Positions 16,118 to 22,939 of a stretch of DNA of 29,574 nucleotides are shown piece by piece. A program made the position numbers and the translations under genes. How positions within the stretch are numbered: position 1 is the first letter of the stretch; every line of letters begins with the position of its first letter. Source of the stretch: JAZKSG01 sp036626215. Its GTDB lineage: Archaea; Thermoplasmatota; E2; DHVEG-1. The DNA lies in assembly GCA_036626215.1 (NCBI GenBank), contig JAZKSG010000016.1, positions 1 to 29,574 of the forward strand, written 5' to 3'. Below the pieces are notes generated by a model that saw nothing but the letters and a program-made list of their open reading frames with translations, did not search any database and was not told where the DNA came from.

Positions 16118-16570
16118 ATGACAACGGTTTATGATGTTCCCGCTGAAGATTTGATTGATACAGTTGCAAAAAAACTCCAGAAGGAAGACTCTATCGATCT
16201 TCCTGAGGCTAACAAATATTCCCGGACCGGTGTAAGCAAAGAAAACATACCCACCGATAAAGACTGGTGGTATAAGAGATGTGCATCTATATTACGTAAA
16301 GTCTATATAAATGAGGGTATAGGTGTTCAACGTCTTAGAGCGGAATACGGTGGAAAACAAGACAGAGGTTCAAAAGCTTATAAAGCAAAAGCTGGCGCCG
16401 GCTCTATTGTACGTAGAGCTCTGCAGCAGCTTGAAGACGCAGGTTACGTTAAAAAAATCAAGGGAAAAGGGCGTGTAGTAACTCCTAAAGGAAGATCTTT
16501 CTTGGATGACATCTCACGTGAAATCTATGAGGATTTAAAAGAAAACCATCCCGGATTGGAAAAATATTAA
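16118..16570 (+). CDS. rps19e: 30S ribosomal protein S19e
   Basis: 150-residue small-subunit protein found in archaea and eukaryotes. Recognised by TTVYDVPAEDLI at the start, DWWYKRCASILRKVY, GSKAYKAKAGAGSIVRRAL and the C-terminal QLEDAGYVKKIKGKGR with TPKGRSFLD. The protein is a winged-helix-like fold that binds 16S rRNA in the 30S head. Length and motifs are normal. It starts a four-gene run with the PDCD5-family gene, L39e and L31e. Confidence 0.97.
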   Translation: MTTVYDVPAEDLIDTVAKKLQKEDSIDLPEANKYSRTGVSKENIPTDKDWWYKRCASILRKVYINEGIGVQRLRAEYGGKQDRGSKAYKAKAGAGSIVRRALQQLEDAGYVKKIKGKGRVVTPKGRSFLDDISREIYEDLKENHPGLEKY

Positions 16571-16610
16571 TACGATGAGTTAAAATAATGTTTTTTGCGG
16601 CTTAATATAT

Positions 16611-16946
16611 ATGGATGAAGAACTCGATAAACTTCGTAAAAAAAGACTCAAAGAGCTACAAAATCAACAGCAGCTTGAAGACTCTCTTCAAGAGCAGGAA
16701 CAACAACAAGAAGAGTATGAACAACGTAAAAAAATGTTGTTGATACAGATCTTGACTCCTAAAGCCCGGGAACGACTCGGTAACATCCGGGTTGCTCGTC
16801 CTCAAATAGCTGAAAACATTGAAAAACAGTTGATAATGTTGGCTCAATCAGGTCGTCTAAACAGTAAAATAGATGATAATCAACTTCGTCAAATACTAAA
16901 AAAAGTAATGCCTAAAAAGAGAGATTACAACATTAAAAGAAGGTGA
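16611..16946 (+). CDS. PDCD5-family DNA-binding protein
   Basis: 111-residue helical protein of the archaeal/eukaryotic PDCD5 family (conserved, thought to bind nucleic acid or chaperone partners). It has a charged, Gln-rich N-terminal helix (about 1-45) and the diagnostic core LTPKARERLGNIRVARPQIA with IEKQLIMLAQSGRL and QLRQILKKVMPKKRD, ending in basic residues. It lies between S19e and L39e, its usual place in Euryarchaeota. Confidence 0.95.
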   Translation: MDEELDKLRKKRLKELQNQQQLEDSLQEQEQQQEEYEQRKKMLLIQILTPKARERLGNIRVARPQIAENIEKQLIMLAQSGRLNSKIDDNQLRQILKKVMPKKRDYNIKRR

Positions 16947-16955
16947 AAAAAGTTT

Positions 16956-17111
16956 ATGTCATCTCGTAAAAGTCTTGGAAAAAAAATTCGTTTAAACAAA
17001 GCTACAAAAAGCAATAGACGTGTCCCAGCGTGGATTATGTTAAAAACCAACCGACGTTTTACTCGTCATCCAAAACAACGTCATTGGCGACGAGACAACC
17101 TTAAAAAATAG
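16956..17111 (+). CDS. rpl39e: 50S ribosomal protein L39e
   Basis: 51-residue, very basic protein, too short for many gene finders. It starts MSSRKSLGKKIRLNKATK and contains the family signature RRVPAWIMLKT, then RHPKQRHWRR near the C-terminus. It lines the peptide exit tunnel of the large subunit. The ATG follows AAGGTGA (16940-16946), which overlaps the PDCD5 stop, and the gene ends 10 bp before L31e, its usual partner. Confidence 0.97.
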   Translation: MSSRKSLGKKIRLNKATKSNRRVPAWIMLKTNRRFTRHPKQRHWRRDNLKK

Positions 17112-17121
17112 CTGATCAACT

Positions 17122-17877
17122 ATGGCAGAAGAAAAAGAGAGAATTTATACTATCCCGTTGAAGAAAAAAGGATTTAAATCTTCTAATGCAGCTGATGTAG
17201 CGGTTAGAAGAGTGAAGAATTTTTTAATGAAACATATGAAAGTCGGAACTGACCAGATATGGATGGATGAATCGTTGAATCACGCTATCTGGTCTAACGG
17301 TAAATACCGGATGCCTAATAGACTCAGAGTTAAAGCTGTGAAATTCGAAGATGGTGTAGTTGAAGCTTCGCTTCCAGAATTTGAATTTAAAAAATCTCGA
17401 CGTGAAATCCTTCGTGAGGAAAGAGAGAAAAAGACACCTATTCTTCGTAGAGAAGAAGTTCCGGAGGAAGAAGCTGAAGGTGCTCCTGGTACCGAGGGCT
17501 ATGAGATGGTTCCTGGACCTGACGGCGAGATGAAACTTAAGAAAAAGAAAAAATCTTCTAAAAAAGAAGAAACGGAGAAAGAGGAAGAAACTGAGACAAC
17601 TGAAGAAAAAGAAGAGGAAGACGAGGAAGAACCCGCAGAAGAGGAGAAAACCGAAGAGAAAACTGAAAAGAAACCAGGAGAAAAACCTGATGGAACAGTA
17701 GAAGACAAGAAAAAACAGGAAAAGAAAACCAAGAGCAAAGAATCTAAAGGAAAAACAAAGAAAAAATCTGGAAAGAAAAGTGAAACAAAAAAAACTGGTT
17801 CAAGCAAAAATAAAAAAGGAAACAAAAAAGAGAAAAAATCCTCGGAATCTGATAATAAGTCGAAAAGTGGCGAATAA
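17122..17877 (+). CDS. rpl31e: 50S ribosomal protein L31e with long charged C-terminal extension
   Basis: The L31e core covers about residues 1-92 (RIYTIPLKK, SSNAADVAVRRVKNFLMKHM, DQIWMDESLNHAIWSNGKY, RLRVKAVKFEDGVVEASLP). It binds near the tunnel exit of the large subunit. Archaeal homologues usually stop at about 80-100 residues, but here translation continues to 251. The extra part is a Glu/Lys-rich, low-complexity tail: first GYEMVPGPDGEMKL, then acidic runs, then a Lys/Ser-rich end. No frameshift or internal stop breaks it. The tail may be disordered, and its role is unknown. Confidence 0.93.
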   Translation: MAEEKERIYTIPLKKKGFKSSNAADVAVRRVKNFLMKHMKVGTDQIWMDESLNHAIWSNGKYRMPNRLRVKAVKFEDGVVEASLPEFEFKKSRREILREEREKKTPILRREEVPEEEAEGAPGTEGYEMVPGPDGEMKLKKKKKSSKKEETEKEEETETTEEKEEEDEEEPAEEEKTEEKTEKKPGEKPDGTVEDKKKQEKKTKSKESKGKTKKKSGKKSETKKTGSSKNKKGNKKEKKSSESDNKSKSGE

Positions 17878-17879
17878 AA

Positions 17880-17906
17880 ACCCGTTTTTTCTACCTTTTT
17901 TGTTTA
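17880..17906 (+). terminator. T-rich stop after L31e
   Basis: Two runs of six T close behind the L31e stop suggest termination of the S19e-L31e transcript before the aIF6 promoter. Confidence 0.4.
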
Positions 17907-17956
17907 ATATCTTGTCTAAAACATCTTCTCGTTTTAATAAGCTGTTTTTCAGGATA

Positions 17957-17968
17957 AAATTTATAAAG
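17957..17968 (+). promoter_or_regulatory. TATA box for aIF6
   Basis: AAATTTATAAAG is a strong archaeal TATA match about 105 nt before the aIF6 ATG. It predicts a leader of about 80 nt, which contains a 7-bp stem (TTATGAA at 18000-18006 with TTCATAA at 18015-18021). Confidence 0.5.
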
Positions 17969-18070
17969 GAGACATAGTTGCTTTGGAATCGTTACGGTTT
18001 TATGAAGCTATGGTTTCATAATAAAAATGTTTGAAAAACTATAGAACAAAGGTTTTTGGTGTAAAAAAAA

Positions 18071-18766
18071 ATGGCGCAGAAGAGTGATAAAAAAATTTCT
18101 CATCTCACCCGACTTGATTTTAATGAAAACCCGAATCTGGGTGTTTTCTGCCGTAGTAACAATGATGTCGCCTTTGTTAGACGTGGTCTCACCAAAAAAG
18201 TTACGGATAAAGTTTCCTCTGTTTTGAAGGTGGATCTTGTAGAACTTAGTATATCTGACTCTAATCTGGTGGGGTCGCTTCTTTGTCTTAATTCTTCTGG
18301 AGCTGTTTTAACTGATTTTACTGATCGCCGTGCGTTGGATTTGATTTCGAATCAAGATTTAGATGTTTGTGTAATTGAAGATAAGTATAATGCTGTTGGT
18401 AACGATATATTGGTTAATGATTATGGGGCTTTGGTTCATCCAGAGTTTTCCGATGAAAGTATAGAGAAAATTAAACAGGTTTTTGATGTACCTGTTTATA
18501 GAGGTACTATTGCTTCGTTAAAAACGGTAGGTATGGCTGCTGTTGTTACTAATAAAGGATGTCTGTGTCATCCTAAGGTTTCAGATGAAGAAAAAGATGT
18601 TTTGAAAGATGTTTTTGATGTGGATGTAATGATAGGTACTGTTAACCATGGTTCTCCTGTTATAGGTAGTGGTTTGGCTGCTAATAATAAGGGTGCTGTG
18701 ATAGGTCGTTTTACTACAGGTATAGAGATGGGGCGTATTGAAGAGGCCTTAGGGTTTTTGAAATAA
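18071..18766 (+). CDS. eif6: Translation initiation factor aIF6
   Basis: 231-residue ribosome anti-association factor that binds the 50S subunit and blocks premature joining. The pentein repeats are visible: NPNLGVFCRSNNDVAFV, GSLLCLNSSGAVLTD, NDILVNDYGALVHPEFSDE, GMAAVVTNKGCLCHPKVSDE, and GSPVIGSGLAANNKGAVIG. Length is normal apart from a short Lys-rich leader. In many Euryarchaeota it belongs to the L39e-L31e operon with L18a and prefoldin downstream. Here it has its own promoter, and those downstream genes are absent. Confidence 0.95.
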   Translation: MAQKSDKKISHLTRLDFNENPNLGVFCRSNNDVAFVRRGLTKKVTDKVSSVLKVDLVELSISDSNLVGSLLCLNSSGAVLTDFTDRRALDLISNQDLDVCVIEDKYNAVGNDILVNDYGALVHPEFSDESIEKIKQVFDVPVYRGTIASLKTVGMAAVVTNKGCLCHPKVSDEEKDVLKDVFDVDVMIGTVNHGSPVIGSGLAANNKGAVIGRFTTGIEMGRIEEALGFLK

Positions 18767-18814
18767 AAAAACTATGTTTTTATTATTGCCATCTTATTAT
18801 TTTATTAAATGGAA

Positions 18815-18825
18815 AAATTTATAAG
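18815..18825 (+). promoter_or_regulatory. TATA box for the winged-helix regulator
   Basis: AAATTTATAAG lies about 60 nt before the ATG at 18885. It is followed by an A/T-only stretch (TATATATTATATTATATTT) that could serve as an autoregulatory operator. Confidence 0.45.
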
Positions 18826-18884
18826 TATATATTATATTATATTTGCTAAGATATAAAAACTTATTAGCATAACTGGTTGATAAA

Positions 18885-19268
18885 ATGAGTAAAAAAACAA
18901 GTCATGATTTTAAACAAGAGGACAAAAAGATAATAGACATATTCACAGATTTAGGTATGCCTAAAAACCTCGCTAAGACACTCTTATATGTATCTAAAGT
19001 AGACGAGTGTCGATCAGCAGATATAGAACGAGGAGCAGACCTACGGCAACCAGAAGTAAGCGTCGCAATGCAAAAACTCCGAGACAGAGGATGGATAGAA
19101 GAAAGACACAAAAAAAAGGAGGGAAAAGGACGTCCTGTACATCTCTACAAACTCTCTGCACCTATCGCCGACATAATCGAAAATTTCGAAGAAGAAAAAA
19201 TGGAAGAAGTAAACACCATTCAAAACGATCTAAATGAATTAAAAAACCTTATCGATAAGAAAACCTAA
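18885..19268 (+). CDS. Winged-helix transcriptional regulator (TrmB/MarR/ArsR-like)
   Basis: 127-residue predicted DNA-binding protein. A helical start (DKKIIDIFTDLGMPKNLAKTLLYVSK, about 14-40) leads into a winged helix: helix 2 DECRSADIERGADL, recognition helix RQPEVSVAMQKLRDRGWI (about 52-70), and a wing with ERHKKKEGKGRPVHLYKL. A C-terminal coiled coil (about 95-127) probably dimerises it. The pattern resembles small archaeal TrmB/ArsR-type regulators. No ligand domain is present, so the signal is unknown. It is a single gene with its own promoter, just upstream of valS. Confidence 0.8.
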   Translation: MSKKTSHDFKQEDKKIIDIFTDLGMPKNLAKTLLYVSKVDECRSADIERGADLRQPEVSVAMQKLRDRGWIEERHKKKEGKGRPVHLYKLSAPIADIIENFEEEKMEEVNTIQNDLNELKNLIDKKT

Positions 19269-19332
19269 AAAACTCCCTATACTATTTAGCCCTAAAAAAC
19301 CTGAATACATCTATTCTTTTTTTAGAAGCAAC

Positions 19333-19342
19333 CTTTATAAAG
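19333..19342 (+). promoter_or_regulatory. TATA box for valS
   Basis: CTTTATAAAG lies about 110 nt before the valS ATG, in the 184-bp gap behind the regulator gene. It implies a long leader of roughly 85 nt; no T-box or other riboswitch fold was recognised in it. Confidence 0.4.
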
Positions 19343-19452
19343 AGTTATACTTTGACGTTTTTGAACAGCATAACACCTCTAAACATATCAAGAGATTTAT
19401 TTATGTAAAAAACATAAAAAAGTTATTAATTTTTCTAGGTGAGAGAAACGGT

Positions 19453-22170
19453 ATGTCGGATTATGATCAAAAATCTTTAGAAGAAAAATGGCAGAAAAAA
19501 TGGCAGAAAAAAAAGGTATACCGCTTTGATCCAGATAGCGATAAAAAAGTCTTTAGTATAGACGTACCACCCAGATATGCATCTGGATCACTACATGCCG
19601 GTCACGCAGTTCATTACACCCATATCGATTTTGCAGCTCGTTACAAAAGAATGCAAAATTTTAACGTATTTTTTCCACTCTGTTTCGATGTAAATGGAAT
19701 ACCCATTGAAGAACGAGTGGAACGACAAAGAGACATAACCCGTAAAGACATCGATCGACAAAAATTCAACAAGCTATGTAGCGAGTTTGCCGAGAAAAAC
19801 ATCAAAAAAATGACTGAACAATTCCGGCTGCTTGGAGAAAGCATGGATCCAAGTATATACTATCAGACCAACGCGGAATACTACCGTCGAATCACTCAGA
19901 TTTCTTTTATAGAAATGTTCAAAAAAGACCTGATATACAAAGGAATGTTCCCTGTAAACTGGTGTCCACGCTGCATGACCGCTATGGCAGATGCAGAAGT
20001 AGAATACAAAAAAAGAAACACTAACCTCAACACAATCAAGTTTTATTTTGTTGAAGATCAACCAGATCAGATTTTAAAATACCATGGAATCGAAGAAGAT
20101 AAACAAGGTAAATATGTGGAGATTGCTACAACCCGACCAGAGATGCTTTCAAGCTGCCAGATCGTAGCTGTTCATCCAACAGACGAGAGGGCTCCATGGC
20201 TGATAGATAAAAAACTAAAAGTACCATTGTTCAACAAAGAAATAAAAGTCGTAGATGATGAGACTGTCGATCCAGATTTCGGTAGCGGCATAGTCATGAT
20301 ATGTACAGTTGGAGACAGAGAAGATTTGAACTGGGTTTTCAAATATGATCTACCATTGGAGATGAGTATCAACGAAGAAGGACGCATGACCGAACTATGT
20401 GGAAAATACCAAGGTATGAAAATAGATGAAGCAAAAAAACAAGTCATCCAAGATCTAAAAAAACAAGATTTACTACTAAATAAAGAAAAACTTAGTCAAA
20501 ATGTAGGAGTCTGTTGGCGTTGTAAAACACCGGTGGAGTTTGTAAACGCAGAACAATGGTTTCTAAAAACCGTTGACTTTAAAGACATGGTTTTAGAAAA
20601 AAGCGATGAGATGGATTGGTATCCCGATTTTATGGAAACCCGTCTCAAAGACTGGGTTAACAGCCTAGAATGGGACTGGGTTATAAGCAGACAACGATAT
20701 TTCGCCACTCCTATACCACTCTGGGAGTGTGAAAAATGCGACCAGGTGGTTTTAGCTCGAGAAGAAGATTGCTATGTAGATCCCACTGTTAATAACCCAC
20801 CAGTAGAGGAATGCCCGAAATGTGGTGGAAAACTCGTAGGATGTGAAGACGTCTTTGACACCTGGATGGACTCCTCGGTTTCACCATTATATAACACTTT
20901 TTGGCGACGAGACGAAGAAAAATTTGAAAAACTCTACCCTATGAGTCTTCGACCACAAGCCCATGACATAATCCGTACCTGGGCTTTTTACACAATCCTC
21001 CGATGTACTTTAATCACTGAAGAAAAACCCTTTGAAAACATGATGATGGGTGGCTTTATACTAAGTAAAGACGGCACACCGATGCATACCAGCCTTGGAA
21101 ACGTTATCGACCCATTGGAGGTTATAGATGAGTATGGCACAGATGCATTCCGCTGCTACGCAGCAAGCTGCACACTAGGAGAAGACAACCCATTCAGAGA
21201 AAAAGACGTAATCCGCGGTCGAAAACTTTTACGTAAAATATGGAATCTACAAAAATTTACTTCAAAAGTTGTAGAGAAAGGAGAAGGTAAACCAAGTAAA
21301 GATGCTGAGTTGTCAGATATAGATATCTGGATTCTCTCAAAATTCAGCCGAATGGTGGAAAAATGTACCCAACAGATGGATGAATTTGATTACTCTCAGA
21401 CGATGAAAGACATAGAATATTTCCTATGGCATGAACTAGCGGATCATTACATAGAAATGATTAAATCAGAGGTCTATAGCGATCAAAACATAGAAAACAT
21501 TCGTTACACATTATATACAGTTGGTTTAGGTGTGTTGAAACTTTTCGCACCATTCTTCCCTCATCTAACAGAAGAAATATTTGATCTTTACTACAAAAAA
21601 TTCGAAAAAAACGAGAGCATCCATATCTCCAGTTGGCCAAAAGCAGTTATCATCAACCCAGAGAAAGAAAAAACTGGTGAAACCATTAAAAACTATATCT
21701 CAGAAGTCAGAAGATGGAAAAGTGAACAGGGAATTCCTCTAAACGCTGAACTCCCAGCGTTTATCACCTATGGATCTAAAGATTTTATCAAAGCTTTAGA
21801 GGACAACCAGAACGTTGTTAAAAACACTTTGAAATATCCAGACGAACATGTTTTCAAAGTAGGAAAACCCGATGTTGAAGAAAAAATAGTGGAAATCAAA
21901 CCCAATTTTTCAGTTATCGGCCCAAAATTAAAAAAAGATAGTAAAAAATTTGTAAGTTGGATCAAAAACAACCAAAAAGAAATAATCGAAAAAATCGAGG
22001 AAAAAAAGGATATACCCCTCTCTAACGTTACGTCTTTAAACATAGAGAACGACAAAGGTATTGTTGAAAACGATTTTGTCGAACTTGAAAAAGACGTAAT
22101 GGTTAAAGGCAAAGAAAACCGTCATATAATATCTCTAGATGATTTCTTCCTTGAAGTCAAAAAAACCTAA
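19453..22170 (+). CDS. valS: Valyl-tRNA synthetase, archaeal type, with atypical KMSKS loop
   Basis: 905-residue class I synthetase that charges tRNA-Val. The start ATG follows GGTGAGAG. The HIGH motif appears as HAGH (48-51) in SGSLHAGHAVHYTHIDFAAR. The editing (CP1) domain spans about 200-350 and contains ATTRPEML. Zinc-binding pairs are visible (CPRC, CWRC, CEKC, CPKC). Family marks WDWVISRQRYFATPIPLW and FDTWMDSSVSPLYNTFW favour ValRS over IleRS or LeuRS. The KMSKS loop reads PMHTS at residues 543-547 (21079-21093), in DGTPMHTSLGN, so both lysines are replaced. The anticodon-binding domain (about 640-780) and C-terminal helices follow. The rest of the sequence is well preserved. Confidence 0.93.
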   Translation: MSDYDQKSLEEKWQKKWQKKKVYRFDPDSDKKVFSIDVPPRYASGSLHAGHAVHYTHIDFAARYKRMQNFNVFFPLCFDVNGIPIEERVERQRDITRKDIDRQKFNKLCSEFAEKNIKKMTEQFRLLGESMDPSIYYQTNAEYYRRITQISFIEMFKKDLIYKGMFPVNWCPRCMTAMADAEVEYKKRNTNLNTIKFYFVEDQPDQILKYHGIEEDKQGKYVEIATTRPEMLSSCQIVAVHPTDERAPWLIDKKLKVPLFNKEIKVVDDETVDPDFGSGIVMICTVGDREDLNWVFKYDLPLEMSINEEGRMTELCGKYQGMKIDEAKKQVIQDLKKQDLLLNKEKLSQNVGVCWRCKTPVEFVNAEQWFLKTVDFKDMVLEKSDEMDWYPDFMETRLKDWVNSLEWDWVISRQRYFATPIPLWECEKCDQVVLAREEDCYVDPTVNNPPVEECPKCGGKLVGCEDVFDTWMDSSVSPLYNTFWRRDEEKFEKLYPMSLRPQAHDIIRTWAFYTILRCTLITEEKPFENMMMGGFILSKDGTPMHTSLGNVIDPLEVIDEYGTDAFRCYAASCTLGEDNPFREKDVIRGRKLLRKIWNLQKFTSKVVEKGEGKPSKDAELSDIDIWILSKFSRMVEKCTQQMDEFDYSQTMKDIEYFLWHELADHYIEMIKSEVYSDQNIENIRYTLYTVGLGVLKLFAPFFPHLTEEIFDLYYKKFEKNESIHISSWPKAVIINPEKEKTGETIKNYISEVRRWKSEQGIPLNAELPAFITYGSKDFIKALEDNQNVVKNTLKYPDEHVFKVGKPDVEEKIVEIKPNFSVIGPKLKKDSKKFVSWIKNNQKEIIEKIEEKKDIPLSNVTSLNIENDKGIVENDFVELEKDVMVKGKENRHIISLDDFFLEVKKT

Positions 22171-22198
22171 TTTTTTTTTTGTTTGGGTTCTCCCAAAC
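22171..22198 (+). terminator. Poly-T tract and hairpin after valS
   Basis: Ten T in a row (22171-22180) follow the valS stop directly, then a perfect 7-bp stem with 4-nt loop (GTTTGGG at 22181-22187, CCCAAAC at 22192-22198). The T-run fits an archaeal terminator. The hairpin may instead be an operator, because a similar one stands before the serpin gene. Confidence 0.5.
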
Positions 22199-22208
22199 GT
22201 TTTCCAGG

Positions 22209-22220
22209 TTTTTATATACC
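22209..22220 (+). promoter_or_regulatory. TATA box for the small exported protein gene
   Basis: TTTTTATATACC lies 11 nt behind the TTTGGG/CCCAAA palindrome and about 40 nt before the ATG at 22258. Confidence 0.5.
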
Positions 22221-22257
22221 TATCAACTACAAAACATATTGCTAGGTGAATAAAAAA

Positions 22258-22836
22258 ATGTCACTTAGCAAAAAAACAAAAAAAGCAGGTATGCTACTTT
22301 TGACGGCGGTAGTAATAGTTTCTATTTTTGCCGGAATGATGGAAGCTGGTCTTTTTACAAAAACTGTTAAACCAACGCCAACGTATCCAACGGATCATCT
22401 TGATGTAGATGCCTCTTATCTTTTAAAAACAGATGAAACCAATGAATCTGTTAATGTATCCTGTGATTTATTTTTGACTAACATCTGGGAGAAAAAATCC
22501 GGAGAAATTAAAGCAACTGCATATGTCAGTGAGCAAAATACAAATTTTGCTGTATACAAAACCACAGTTGAGTTTGGAGTGATTGATGCAAATTCTACAA
22601 AAGAGCTTAACATCCCGGTGAAACTTTCAGATAGCAGCTATAAAGTGGAGATATTGCTGTTTGAAAACGATAAATTGGTTAAAAAAATTAAGTTGTCGAT
22701 AAAATCCTATAGAAACTACTATTATGATAGCCAGGGAAATATGACGATAGAAAAAGGTAGATCAATGGACAATATCGAAGAAGACGGTCAATGGTCAATT
22801 ACCAATGAAAAAACCGAGATAGAGAGTATCCACTAA
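22258..22836 (+). CDS. Uncharacterised membrane-anchored exported protein
   Basis: 192-residue protein of unknown function. I chose the ATG at 22258 over the GTG at 22246 because AGGTGA (22244-22249) is correctly spaced for it and would overlap the GTG. The basic leader MSLSKKTKKAG precedes one hydrophobic segment (about 10-32). The extracellular part (about 45-160) looks like an Ig/transthyretin-type beta sandwich (YLLKTDETNESVNVSCDLFL, TKELNIPVKLSDSSYKVEILLFENDK), and the C-terminus is polar. It could be a carrier or binding protein. It precedes the serpin gene with a shared promoter architecture, which suggests a related surface role. Confidence 0.65.
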   Translation: MSLSKKTKKAGMLLLTAVVIVSIFAGMMEAGLFTKTVKPTPTYPTDHLDVDASYLLKTDETNESVNVSCDLFLTNIWEKKSGEIKATAYVSEQNTNFAVYKTTVEFGVIDANSTKELNIPVKLSDSSYKVEILLFENDKLVKKIKLSIKSYRNYYYDSQGNMTIEKGRSMDNIEEDGQWSITNEKTEIESIH

Positions 22837-22859
22837 TTTTCTCTCCTATCTTTTTCTTC

Positions 22860-22877
22860 ATTTGGTGTTTACCAAAT
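22860..22877. promoter_or_regulatory. Palindrome just upstream of the serpin promoter
   Basis: ATTTGGT (22860-22866), loop GTTT, ACCAAAT (22871-22877): a perfect 7-bp inverted repeat placed 11 nt before the serpin TATA box, after a pyrimidine-rich stretch. It resembles the palindrome at 22181-22198 in sequence and position. It could be an operator or a terminator stem. Confidence 0.4.
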
Positions 22878-22887
22878 ATCTTCATGG

Positions 22888-22898
22888 ATTTTAAATAC
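22888..22898 (+). promoter_or_regulatory. TATA box for the serpin gene
   Basis: ATTTTAAATAC lies about 50 nt before the serpin ATG, with GAGGT (22928-22932) as ribosome binding site. Confidence 0.5.
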
Positions 22899-22939
22899 TT
22901 CAACCCTTATAGTGAGATTGTAGTTTTGAGGTAAAAAAA

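Noticed and set aside
17499..17825. Minus-strand 108-residue frame under the L31e tail
   Set aside because: Its Phe/Ser-rich sequence is the mirror of the Glu/Lys repeats; no start signal or known domain.
17780..17977. 65-residue reading frame over the end of L31e
   Set aside because: It is an out-of-frame product of the Lys-rich tail and has no family resemblance.
17978..18034. Short 18-codon leader peptide or L41e-like gene
   Set aside because: The peptide is not basic like L41e, and the predicted transcription start lies after its TTG; kept only as a low-interest observation.
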